A DNA stretch of 64,000 bases, taken from Flavobacterium psychroterrae. Lineage in GTDB: Bacteria; Bacteroidota; Bacteroidia; Flavobacteriales; Flavobacteriaceae. Positions 36,141-44,553 of the stretch are shown here, in pieces. Below the pieces are notes generated by a model. The model saw only the letters and a program-made list of their open reading frames with translations. It did no database searches and had not been told where the DNA came from. The position numbers were made by a program, and so were the translations under genes. The DNA is taken from the NCBI RefSeq assembly GCF_018380615.1, contig NZ_JAGYVZ010000001.1, positions 341,723-405,722 on the forward strand, written 5' to 3'. Every line of letters starts with the position of its first letter. Position 1 is the first letter of the stretch.

Positions 36141-36237
36141 GTCATCCTGACGGAGGAAGGATCACACTCGAAACTCCGCACAGAAAGTCATAATCTTTGT
36201 CGATTTGCATGTGTGATCCTTCGTTCCTCAGGATGAC
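36141..36237. repeat. 97-bp inverted-repeat element, GTCATCCTGACGGAGGAAGG type
   Basis: The ends GTCATCCTGACGGAGGAAGG and CCTTCGTTCCTCAGGATGAC are near reverse complements, with TCTTTGTCGA inside. It is a relative of the elements at 45739-46138 and 21766-21862, and ends 46 bp before the lyase gene. Confidence 0.75.
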
Positions 36238-36282
36238 AAAATTGTGTATAAACTTTGCGAGAAATATAAAAAATAGCAAACT

Positions 36283-37167
36283 ATGAAAAACATAACCTAC
36301 GGAATTGCTTTAATAGTAACAAGTTTTACAACCAATGCTCAAGTCACATTAAATGCAGATGGTCCCGGCGAAATTGGAACTTATGAATTGATTACAAATG
36401 CTTTTGCACCCGGAACAAAAAACGGTGCGGTAGAAGCTCCTGATGCTATTCACCCAAGTTTTGGGCGTCATATTACTGAAGTTTTTGATAAGGATTTGAA
36501 TAAAAATGTATTTGAATTTTATGCTCACGTTACCAATAGTCCGCCTGATAATGAACCGGTGAAGGGAAAAACGGACAGGCAGCGTGTTGAAATCAAAACT
36601 TATGGTCCGTCTCCGGAAAATTTAAAAGGAAATACGGGCGAAACGGTGCAATACAAATGGTGTTTTAAAATTCCTGTTGGCTTTAAACCAACTACGAGTT
36701 TTACGCATATTCATCAGATAAAAGCTGTTGATGGCGATGATAATCTTCCAATATTTACATTGACTTTGAGAAAAATGTCAGATGGTGTCGACAAATTAGA
36801 ACTCATTTATGTAAAAGATAAAGCTTCAAAAATGAACAAATATCAATCAGTAAATATGTCCCTTTTTGAAGGAACCTGGGTTGAAGCTACAGAAACAATT
36901 AAAGTTGGTGTGCAAGGATCGTACGCAATAAATATAAAAAAAGTAAGTGACGGAAAAACGTTAATGGATTACAGCAATCCTACTATTCAAACGATTCGTT
37001 CTGCTTATACCTCGAAAACCGGAAAAGTTTATACTTCAAACGCTTTTATCAGACCTAAATGGGGAATTTATCGCAGTTTGAAAGATATTGCAAATATGAG
37101 AGATGAAGCGATTCGGTTTTCAGACTTTAGCATCACAGAAATAAACTCCTTACCAACAGTTAATTAG
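36283..37167 (+). CDS. Secreted jelly-roll polysaccharide lyase (PF14099-like, possible glucuronan lyase)
   Basis: The 294-residue protein has a signal peptide ending near TTNAQ and a beta-jelly-roll pattern like the PF14099/PL20 and PL7 lyases. DRQRVEIKTYG stands where these have R-x-E-x-R, HIHQIKAVDG matches the Q-I-H/K strand, and the C-terminal FIRPKWGIYRSL matches the K-x-G-I-Y strand. Such enzymes cut uronans by beta-elimination and leave an unsaturated end, the substrate of the GH88 enzyme upstream. It is 25 bp from the second GH2 gene, so the two are cotranscribed. PL20 glucuronan lyase is my best guess; another jelly-roll lyase or a binding protein is possible. Confidence 0.62.
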   Translation: MKNITYGIALIVTSFTTNAQVTLNADGPGEIGTYELITNAFAPGTKNGAVEAPDAIHPSFGRHITEVFDKDLNKNVFEFYAHVTNSPPDNEPVKGKTDRQRVEIKTYGPSPENLKGNTGETVQYKWCFKIPVGFKPTTSFTHIHQIKAVDGDDNLPIFTLTLRKMSDGVDKLELIYVKDKASKMNKYQSVNMSLFEGTWVEATETIKVGVQGSYAINIKKVSDGKTLMDYSNPTIQTIRSAYTSKTGKVYTSNAFIRPKWGIYRSLKDIANMRDEAIRFSDFSITEINSLPTVN

Positions 37168-37191
37168 ATATTAATTATAAAAAAAATACGA

Positions 37192-39009
37192 ATGAAAAAA
37201 CGAATCACTTTACTACTACTAGCAACTGTTTTGATCGGGCAGGCTCAAAATCTGATTTCGAACGTTCCCAATCGAGCTGTAACTTCATTAAACGGTGTCT
37301 GGAATTATATTGTTGATCCTTACGAAACTGGTTTTTACAGCTTTCATCACGATCAATATGATAAACAAACGAAACCATCAAATGCGGCATTTTTTAATAA
37401 TTATCATGCGGTAAACAAGCAGGAATTGGTTGAATATGATTTCGATAAATCGGAAAAAATAACGATTCCGAGTGATTGGAATTCGCAAATTCCTGAACTT
37501 AAATATTATGAAGGAAATGTGTGGTTTAAAAAATCTTTCGATTATGATTTAAAGGATAAAAAACGTCTTTTTGTTTATTTTGGAGCGATTAATTATAAGT
37601 CGGATATTTATTTGAATGGCAAAAAACTGGGAACGCATGAAGGTGGATTTACGCCTTTTAATTTCGAAATAACTTCGATTGTAAAACCAAAAGACAATTA
37701 TATTGTTGTTAAAGTGGATAATACGCGACATAAAGAAGATGTTCCTACAACAAATACGGATTGGTGGAATTATGGCGGAATCACGCGTGACGTGACTTTA
37801 ATTGAAGAAAATGAAGCTTTTATTGAAGATTATAATATTCAGCTTAAAAAAGGAAATTCGGCTTTGATTTCAGGATTTATAAAGGTGAATAATTTTACTT
37901 CGGAACAAAACCAAGTAACGATTTCGATTCCGGAATTAAAAATCAATTATAAAGGAAAAGTTGGAACTGACGGAATTGTTAACTTTGAAATTCCTGCGAA
38001 AAAAATCTCGTTTTGGTCACCGGAAAATCCTAAATTATATGAAGTAACAATTGATTTTAACGGACAAAAACTAAAGGATAATATTGGTTTTAGAACTATT
38101 GAAACTCAGGAAGACAAAATTTTATTAAACGGAAAACAAATCTTTTTACGCGGCATTTCTATTCATGAAGAAAATTCAAAAGGCAGAAGAGCAAATTCTG
38201 AAGAAGATGCTTTGCGTTTGTTAAACTGGGCGAAGGAACTGGGCTGTAATTATGTTCGTCTGGCGCATTATCCGCATAACGAAAACATTATCAGACAGGC
38301 AGATAAATTAGGGCTAATGGTTTGGGAGGAAATTCCGGTGTATTGGACGGTTGAATTTACTAATAAAGATACTTATAAAAATGCCGAAGATCAATTGACA
38401 ACTACAATTACAAGAGATAAAAACCGTGCTTGTATTATTATCTGGTCAATGGCAAATGAAACGCCAATTTCTGATGCGAGAAATACTTTTATCAAAAGTC
38501 TGGTCGATCACACAAAATCGCTGGACAATACACGATTAATCAGCGCGGCTTTATTAACGCAAAGCGGCAACGGTTTTGGAACTATAAATGACGAAATTGG
38601 TCAATATCTGGATATTATTTCTTTTAATCAATATTTAGGTTGGTATGGTGGAAATCTTGAAGATGCTGAAAAAATTCTTTGGAAAACAAAATACAACAAA
38701 CCTGTGATTGTTTCTGAATTTGGCGGCGATGCAAAAGCAGGTTTACACGGTGAAAAAAACGAGCGCTGGACAGAGGAATATCAGGAATATTTATACATTC
38801 AGAATTTGAAAATGATAGAAAAAATACCTCATCTAAGTGGTTTGAGTCCGTGGATATTGGTTGATTTCAGATCACCAAAAAGGTTACTTCCGGGAATTCA
38901 GGATGGTTATAATCGTAAAGGATTAATCTCGAACGATGGCAATAAAAAGAAAGCTTTTTATATCATGCAGGATTGGTATGCAAAAAAGAAAAAAGAAAAA
39001 TCTTCGTAA
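37192..39009 (+). CDS. GH2 beta-glucuronidase-like enzyme, 605 residues
   Basis: The exported GH2 enzyme has a signal peptide (about 1-19), the sugar-binding domain with WFKKSFDYD and YLNGKKLGTHEGGFTPF, and TDWWNYGGITRDV, a segment I associate with beta-glucuronidases. The barrel has RGISIHEEN, RLAHYPHNE, acid/base Glu in SMANETP near 422, and nucleophile Glu in SEFGGD near 508. At about 600 residues it is the compact form, as in UidA. With the lyase and GH88 genes it would release glucuronic acid that feeds the UxuA/KDG route. Confidence 0.88.
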   Translation: MKKRITLLLLATVLIGQAQNLISNVPNRAVTSLNGVWNYIVDPYETGFYSFHHDQYDKQTKPSNAAFFNNYHAVNKQELVEYDFDKSEKITIPSDWNSQIPELKYYEGNVWFKKSFDYDLKDKKRLFVYFGAINYKSDIYLNGKKLGTHEGGFTPFNFEITSIVKPKDNYIVVKVDNTRHKEDVPTTNTDWWNYGGITRDVTLIEENEAFIEDYNIQLKKGNSALISGFIKVNNFTSEQNQVTISIPELKINYKGKVGTDGIVNFEIPAKKISFWSPENPKLYEVTIDFNGQKLKDNIGFRTIETQEDKILLNGKQIFLRGISIHEENSKGRRANSEEDALRLLNWAKELGCNYVRLAHYPHNENIIRQADKLGLMVWEEIPVYWTVEFTNKDTYKNAEDQLTTTITRDKNRACIIIWSMANETPISDARNTFIKSLVDHTKSLDNTRLISAALLTQSGNGFGTINDEIGQYLDIISFNQYLGWYGGNLEDAEKILWKTKYNKPVIVSEFGGDAKAGLHGEKNERWTEEYQEYLYIQNLKMIEKIPHLSGLSPWILVDFRSPKRLLPGIQDGYNRKGLISNDGNKKKAFYIMQDWYAKKKKEKSS

Positions 39010-39444
39010 GTAACTCCATGACAATTGGTTTATGCAATATTTAGCGAGCTTCTTGTGGAGTTTCCTCGTTCCTCGGAATTGACAAACTATACGAAAATAG
39101 TGTTATGAAAATGATTGTCCTAGCCCCGATAGAAGTGGAAATCCTTTTGTGGCGGTGTTCGCCACAAAAGATTGAAACGTCCCGATAGCTATCGGGAAGC
39201 GGGATTAGCTCCTGAAAAAAATATTTGGTTTATCATATAAATCGGAATGACAAATATCGAGGTTAATTTATGTTGAACATGAGATACTTTTACATATAAA
39301 CCTTTGACCTTTGTCCCTCTGAACCTTTTTCCCTATGAAATAAAACCTTATTATTATCAATTCATTAACAAAAAACAAAGAGTAATTATATGATTTTTCT
39401 TCATTATTAACTTACTTTGTACTTATTCTAAAAATTGTAATCCT
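39010..39444. other. Gene-free spacer with repeat elements
   Basis: It contains a half GTCATTCTGAGG-type element (about 39045-39085), the second CCTAGCCCCG element (39113-39217) and a short CCTTTG tract (39300-39340). No open gene is seen. A TTACTTTG sequence about 24-34 bp before the DUF2911 ATG could be its -7 box. Confidence 0.6.
39113..39217 (+). repeat. CCTAGCCCCG...TTAGCTCC element, copy 2 (possible structured RNA)
   Basis: Block order is as in copy 1: CCTAGCCCCGATAGAAGTGG, AAATCC, an internal hairpin (TTTTGTGGCG...CGCCACAAAA), AGATTGAAACG, the palindrome TCCCGATAGCTATCGGGA (39180-39197) and AGCGGGATTAGCTCC. The 5' side lacks the palindrome that copy 1 has there. The terminal blocks can pair. 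Confidence 0.6.
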
Positions 39445-40008
39445 ATGAAAAAATTAAGTTTACTGGTAGTTACTCTATTTGCTGCCTTTACAGTTCAAGC
39501 TCAGGATGTAGTGAAATTTGCTCCGCTTGACGCAAGTCCGGTTGATATTTCTTATTTCCCAAATAAATCGGTTAAATTCAAAAAAACTGATAATCCTTCA
39601 CCGGTAATTAAGGTGACTTATGCAAGACCTTCTGCTAAAGGACGTGTTGTTTTTGGTGAAGTGCTTAAATTTGGTGAGATGTGGAGAGTTGGTGCTAACG
39701 AAAACACAGAGATCAAATTCTACAAAGCGGTTACAATTGACGGAAAAAATATTCCGGCTGGGACGTACAGTTTATTTGCTATTCCTGAAAAAGATAAATG
39801 GACAATTATTATCAATAAAGAGCTTGATATGTGGGGAAATTATGCCTACGATGAAAGCAAAGATATTGCCAGAGTTTCTGTTCCTGTAAAACCGGTTTCA
39901 ACTCCTATTGAAGCTTTATCAATTGCTTTTACAACTCAGGGATCTGTTGCAAACCTGGTAATTGGATGGGATAAAACCACAGTTGAAGTTCCTATTACAA
40001 TCAAATAA
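39445..40008 (+). CDS. DUF2911 family protein
   Basis: The 187-residue exported protein has a signal peptide ending near TVQAQ and the DUF2911 pattern: SPVIKVTYARPSAKGR, VGANENTEIKFYK, IPAGTYSLFAIP, WTIIINKELDMWGNYAYDES, and a C-terminal VIGWDKTTVEVPI. Function is unknown; members are common periplasmic proteins in Bacteroidota. It has its own terminator and lies after the uronan locus, with no clear link to it. Confidence 0.9.
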   Translation: MKKLSLLVVTLFAAFTVQAQDVVKFAPLDASPVDISYFPNKSVKFKKTDNPSPVIKVTYARPSAKGRVVFGEVLKFGEMWRVGANENTEIKFYKAVTIDGKNIPAGTYSLFAIPEKDKWTIIINKELDMWGNYAYDESKDIARVSVPVKPVSTPIEALSIAFTTQGSVANLVIGWDKTTVEVPITIK

Positions 40009-40028
40009 TTATCATTAAAACAAAATAC

Positions 40029-40065
40029 AAAGAGACACTAAGTGAAAATAGTGTCTCTTTTTTTT
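40029..40065 (+). terminator. Intrinsic terminator of the DUF2911 gene
   Basis: AAAGAGACACTA pairs with TAGTGTCTCTTT and is followed by a run of T, about 20 bp after the stop. Confidence 0.85.
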
Positions 40066-40489
40066 GTTTACAACTTAATAATCAACAATTTATCAAGACT
40101 TAACATGGGAATTATATAACTTTTATCCAAAATTATATAAAAAACAGATTTTCAACAACTATATATTTGAAAGGCATGGACAAATAATTATTAAGAAATG
40201 TTCCACAACTTTTTTAAAAACTTAATTAGTTATTCAATCATAAAATCTATGTAACCAAATCCAATTTAAGAGAAAAATGATGCATTTGTCATAAACGAAT
40301 ATTAAGCTTAATATTTAAAGACAGCAATTAAAAAAAAACTATTATTTCTGATTTTAGCCAATAACAGGATAGTTTGTTTTTTTAATTTTTGCCTTAAAAT
40401 CCATGACGTTTTGCTTTATGATATTTTGCATCATTTTTTATTGAGAAGTTGATTAACTAATTTGAAAATACGGCTCATTTTATTTAATT
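40066..40489. other. AT-rich spacer, nothing recognised
   Basis: This stretch lies between the convergent DUF2911 gene and the molybdenum enzyme operon. I see no gene, repeat-family member or regulatory site. Confidence 0.5.
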
Positions 40490-40529
40490 AAAAAATCCCT
40501 TTAGAAATTGATTTCCTAAATGGATTTTA
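40490..40529 (-). terminator. Terminator of the molybdenum hydroxylase operon
   Basis: On the minus strand AAATCCATTTAGGAAA pairs imperfectly with TTTCTAAAGGGATTTTTT, 20 bp after the large-subunit stop, ending in a T-tract. Confidence 0.7.
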
Positions 40530-40549
40530 TTTATTTAAAACTATAACTA

Positions 40550-42760
40550 TCATGCTTTTGCTACAGATGGTTCTAATATTTTATCGAGTGTTATTGGTAA
40601 ATCTCTAACTCGTTTTCCGGTTGCGTTAAAAACGGCGTTTGCAATTGCCGGAGCCATCCCTACTAAAGCGGTTTCTCCAAGTCCTTTAGTTCCCATTGGG
40701 TTGCTTATTGGATCTTTTTTATTGACAAAAAACACTTCTTGTTTTTCAATATCGGCGTTTACGGGAACATGATAATCGGCAAAATTATTATTGATGGCAC
40801 GACCAAATCTATGATCAATTTCAAGAGATTCCATTAATCCCATTCCGATTCCTCCAACTGCTCCGCCATACATTTGTCCTGCCGAAGTTTTTTGGTTGAT
40901 AACGGTTCCAATATCAGCACAGGAAACCACATGGGCAATTCTGATTTTTCCTAAATTCGGGTTCACCAATACTTTTACAAAATGTACCGAAAACGAATAA
41001 ATAGAATATTTCTTAGCTTCTTCAGAACCTTTAGATTCATTTTCTACAGATAATTCTTCAAGCTTATTATTGTTCAGTAATGAAACTAAACTGACTGATT
41101 TTTTAGTATCTTTTTTAGAAGATATTGCACCATTTGCAAAACTTAAATCGGTTATTGGGATATTTTTGAACGTTTCATTTTCAGTTGCTAATCCTAGCGT
41201 TTTGCTTACCAATAAATTACAGGTATCATGAACCGCAGAACCTACGGATGATGTTGTGGCAGATCCTCCCTGAGTTGGTCCTTTTGGTAAACCGCTTCGT
41301 CCCATTTCAATAATTACATTTTCTGTTGGGATTCCGGTAATTTCGGCTCCAATTGCCGTCATCATTGTTGCCGTTCCCGGTCCCATATCGTTTACGCTGC
41401 ATTGTAAAACCAAAGAACCATTTGCCAGAAATTTTGCTTTTACGGTGGTTGGGTTTCTGAAAGAACCAAAAGTTCCCGTTCCCATTCCGTAACCTACAAG
41501 CCATTCGCCTTCACGAACAGATCCGGGTTTATTTTTTCGGTTTTTCCAGCCAATGCGCTCCATACCGCCTTCGTAACATTCTAAAAGGTATTTACTGCTC
41601 CAGGGTTTATTTTGTTCCAAATCTTTTTCGGCGTGATTGCGTTTTCGAAATTCAATTGGATCTAAATCCAGTTTATGCGCTAATTCGTCAATCGCACTTT
41701 CTAATGCAAATGAACCTGTTGCTTCTCCCGGACCACGCATCCAGATTGGTGTACAGGTATCCAGTTCAGCAATGCGATATTTGGTCGAAACATTCGCACA
41801 ATCGTACATAAAGCGCGACATGTTTACGGTTGCTTCTGTAAAATCTTCATAATTAGAAGTCATTGCCAGAGCTTCGTGTGTTAATCCTGTAAGTTTACCG
41901 TCTTTTGTTGCTCCCAATCCCATTTTTTGAATTGTGTAAGGACGAAAACCTACGTTGGTAAACATTTGTTCACGGTGCAAAACCAATTTTACCGGTTTTC
42001 CTATTTTTTTTGATCCAATAAGTGCTGCGATTTCATAAGGCCAGGTATGCAATCCCATTCCAAAAGCACCTCCTAAATATTCAGAATGTACCTCAACATC
42101 TTCGGCAGGAATTCCAAATACATTTCCTACGCTTTTTCGGGTTCCTTCAACACCTTGGCTTTTTGTATATAAAATAGGTTTGTTTCCATCCCATTTCGCA
42201 ATAATATTTGCTAATTCCATCGGGTTATGAACTTCGGTAGGAATCGTATATTCTTCTTCCAGAACAACTTCTGCATTTTTATAACCGTCCAGAATTCCGC
42301 GATTATAATCTTTTGCGCGTTCTCCGCCCGGTAATTTTCCTTTATCTTTTACTTTTTCAAGTTCGGTTGAATGTTCTTCTTTGAGATATTCGGCTTTAAT
42401 AAGGCTCGCCGCATATTGCATACGTTCAAAAGTATCGGCAATTACAAGCGCAATTGGCTGATCATAATATCGAACGGTATTATCTTTGAATATTTGTAAA
42501 GGCTGACCTAAATTTTCTCGCTTTTTGGGTTGTTCATATCCTGCGGGTTTGTCCACATTTAAATGCGTAATTACCGCCAAAACTCCCGGCGCCCATTCGG
42601 CTTTTTTAGTATCTATGGATTTAATTGTTCCTTTGGCAATCGTACTTCCTACCAAACATGCATAGGTAATGCCTGGGGTTTTATATTCGGCTGAATAAGT
42701 CGCTGAACCTGTTACTTTAGCAAATCCGTCAACTCTGTTTATATTACTTGTCTTGCTCAT
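40550..42760 (-). CDS. Xanthine dehydrogenase family molybdopterin-binding large subunit (PaoC-like)
   Basis: The 736-residue subunit carries the molybdenum cofactor of an aldehyde or purine oxidoreductase. It starts with the Ald_Xan_dh hammerhead domain (RVDGFAKVTGSATYSAEY) and has the cofactor-binding domain with QGVEGTRKSVGNVFGIP, GGAFGMGLHTWP, and the C-terminal MGTKGLGETALVG with the catalytic Glu near 695. The length and the lack of a signal peptide match PaoC-type subunits, which travel with the Tat-exported partner. It is the last of three genes, 8 bp after the FAD subunit. Confidence 0.93.
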   Translation of the reverse strand: MSKTSNINRVDGFAKVTGSATYSAEYKTPGITYACLVGSTIAKGTIKSIDTKKAEWAPGVLAVITHLNVDKPAGYEQPKKRENLGQPLQIFKDNTVRYYDQPIALVIADTFERMQYAASLIKAEYLKEEHSTELEKVKDKGKLPGGERAKDYNRGILDGYKNAEVVLEEEYTIPTEVHNPMELANIIAKWDGNKPILYTKSQGVEGTRKSVGNVFGIPAEDVEVHSEYLGGAFGMGLHTWPYEIAALIGSKKIGKPVKLVLHREQMFTNVGFRPYTIQKMGLGATKDGKLTGLTHEALAMTSNYEDFTEATVNMSRFMYDCANVSTKYRIAELDTCTPIWMRGPGEATGSFALESAIDELAHKLDLDPIEFRKRNHAEKDLEQNKPWSSKYLLECYEGGMERIGWKNRKNKPGSVREGEWLVGYGMGTGTFGSFRNPTTVKAKFLANGSLVLQCSVNDMGPGTATMMTAIGAEITGIPTENVIIEMGRSGLPKGPTQGGSATTSSVGSAVHDTCNLLVSKTLGLATENETFKNIPITDLSFANGAISSKKDTKKSVSLVSLLNNNKLEELSVENESKGSEEAKKYSIYSFSVHFVKVLVNPNLGKIRIAHVVSCADIGTVINQKTSAGQMYGGAVGGIGMGLMESLEIDHRFGRAINNNFADYHVPVNADIEKQEVFFVNKKDPISNPMGTKGLGETALVGMAPAIANAVFNATGKRVRDLPITLDKILEPSVAKA

Positions 42761-42768
42761 AATTCGAA

Positions 42769-43749
42769 TTATTTAGATGCTGCTATTGTCAAAGCTTCTG
42801 TGATTGCATTTGGTCCAAGCGTCAGTTTAAAATCATTATCGCCATAACTTCTGGCGCCTTTCATGGCTAAATCGGCCGCTTTTTTGAATGTAGCTTCAGA
42901 AACTGTTTTTCCTTTCAAAAATTCCTCAGCTTCGGTAAGTCGCCACGGTTTGTGCGCCACTCCACCCATTGCAAGTCGTGCATCCTGAATGGTATTATTC
43001 TGAATATCTAAACCAACTGCTACAGATACTAAGGCAAAAGCATAACTGCTTCGGTCACGAACTTTTAAATAATGAATATTTTTGGTAAAATTATTAGTCG
43101 GAATTTCGATCGAAGTAATGATTTCTTTCTCTAGAAGTGTATTGTCTTTTTCGGGCGTATTTCCCGGAAGACGATGAAAATCCGTGAATTTAATTTCTCT
43201 TTTTCCTTTCGGACCTTCAACAAGAACTGTAGCCTCTAAAGCAGCAAGCGCAATGCACATATCACTTGGATGAACGGCGATGCAACTATCCGAAGCGCCA
43301 AAAATAGCATGCATTCTATTTGATCCGCCAATTGCTCCGCAACCACTTTTAGGAACACGTTTGTTGCAGGGCATATCTGTATTATAAAAATAAGAACAAC
43401 GCGTGCGCTGTAGCATATTTCCTCCTACGCTTGCCATATGCCTGATTTGCTGTGAGGCTCCGGCGGCTAATGCCAATGCCAGTAAAGGATATTTTTCTTT
43501 GATTACTTTATCTTCGGCAACCTGACTGTTTTTAGCTAATGCGCCTATGGAAACTTTTCCTGTCAGGAATTCTATTTTTTTTAAATCTACTCCATTAATG
43601 TCTATGAGTTTATCCGGCGCGACAACATTTTTCTTCATCAAATCGACAAGATTGGTTCCGCCTGCGATAAACATAGCTGAGTTTTCTTTTGCAATACTTG
43701 ATACGGCAGATTTAGATGATAATGCTCTTATTATTTGAAAGTTTTTCAT
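42769..43749 (-). CDS. FAD-binding subunit of the molybdenum hydroxylase (PaoB-like)
   Basis: The 326-residue CO_dh_flav_N-type protein passes electrons from the 2Fe-2S clusters to FAD. MFIAGGTNLVDLMKK (about 27-41) and ASVGGNMLQRTRC are the FAD-binding segments. The insert from about 116 has four Cys (TRCSYFYNTDMPCNKRVPKS, then GCGAIGG and later SDSCIAVHPSDM), like the loop that holds an extra 4Fe-4S cluster in E. coli PaoB. The start overlaps the stop of the 2Fe-2S gene as ATGA, so translation is coupled. Confidence 0.93.
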   Translation of the reverse strand: MKNFQIIRALSSKSAVSSIAKENSAMFIAGGTNLVDLMKKNVVAPDKLIDINGVDLKKIEFLTGKVSIGALAKNSQVAEDKVIKEKYPLLALALAAGASQQIRHMASVGGNMLQRTRCSYFYNTDMPCNKRVPKSGCGAIGGSNRMHAIFGASDSCIAVHPSDMCIALAALEATVLVEGPKGKREIKFTDFHRLPGNTPEKDNTLLEKEIITSIEIPTNNFTKNIHYLKVRDRSSYAFALVSVAVGLDIQNNTIQDARLAMGGVAHKPWRLTEAEEFLKGKTVSEATFKKAADLAMKGARSYGDNDFKLTLGPNAITEALTIAASK

Positions 43750-44387
43750 AATGCCTTTCCTCCTTCCTTAACTTCTGTAATTGCATCGACTATATTATGA
43801 TAAGCACCACATCTACAGATATTTCCGCTCATATATTCTCTAATTTCTTCTCTGCTGTTCGCGTGACCTTCTTTAATACAGGCAATACCCGACATGATTT
43901 GCCCAGGCGTGCAATATCCGCATTGAAAACCGTCATTTTTAATGAAAGCTTCCTGCATTGGGTGGAGTTTTTTTCCTTGAGAAAGTCCTTCGATTGTGGT
44001 TACTTGCGCATTTTGCTGCATTGATGCTAATGACAAACACGATAATATTCGGGTTCCGTTTACATGAACCGTACACGCGCCGCATTGCCCATGATCACAG
44101 CCTTTTTTAGTTCCGGTAAGTAATAATTGTTCTCTTAATAAATCTAACAGCGTGGTTCTGGGTTCTATATTTAAAGTGTGTTTTACGCCATTTACTTCAA
44201 GTGAAAGCGGAACTGTTTCTAAATATTCGGCAATTTTTTCATCCCATTTATTTTCAGAAGCCATGACCAATGAAGGCGGAGCCAAAGCAAGTGCAGTCAA
44301 TAAACCTGACTTTTTTATAAAATCGCGTCGTGAAGAACCGGATTCTTCCTCGATCGCTTTATTTCTAATTGTTCTTTTGGCAGCCAT
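43746..44387 (-). CDS. Tat-exported 2Fe-2S subunit of the molybdenum hydroxylase (PaoA-like)
   Basis: The 213-residue subunit has a twin-arginine signal (SRRDFIKKSG at about 19-28, then LLTALALAPPSLVMA), so the complex is periplasmic. The plant-type ferredoxin domain has CDHGQCGACTVHVNG and RILSC for the first cluster, and the helical domain has CGYCTPGQIMSG and NICRCGAY for the second. It is the first gene of the operon (A-B-C order) and is divergent from the cysteine desulfurase. The substrate may be aromatic aldehydes, as for PaoABC, but cannot be deduced from sequence. Confidence 0.94.
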   Translation of the reverse strand: MAAKRTIRNKAIEEESGSSRRDFIKKSGLLTALALAPPSLVMASENKWDEKIAEYLETVPLSLEVNGVKHTLNIEPRTTLLDLLREQLLLTGTKKGCDHGQCGACTVHVNGTRILSCLSLASMQQNAQVTTIEGLSQGKKLHPMQEAFIKNDGFQCGYCTPGQIMSGIACIKEGHANSREEIREYMSGNICRCGAYHNIVDAITEVKEGGKAL

Positions 44388-44553
44388 GAATACTGTTTTA
44401 AATTAGTAAAAGTCTAAATGTTACCTAACAAATTTAAGAATCAAATGTGACAAAAAGTTACATAATTGACATAAACTCTATTTAAAATGCGTATTTAGAA
44501 TGATTAAAAAAGCAAAAATTAAATTCCTAAATTGTATTTTTACTTTATTAAGA

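Noticed and set aside
44500..44553. Longer N-terminus of the cysteine desulfurase from ATG 44500
   Set aside because: The added residues (KKAKIKFLNCIFTLLR) are not part of the family and precede two closely placed ATGs next to the conserved start YLDNNATT.
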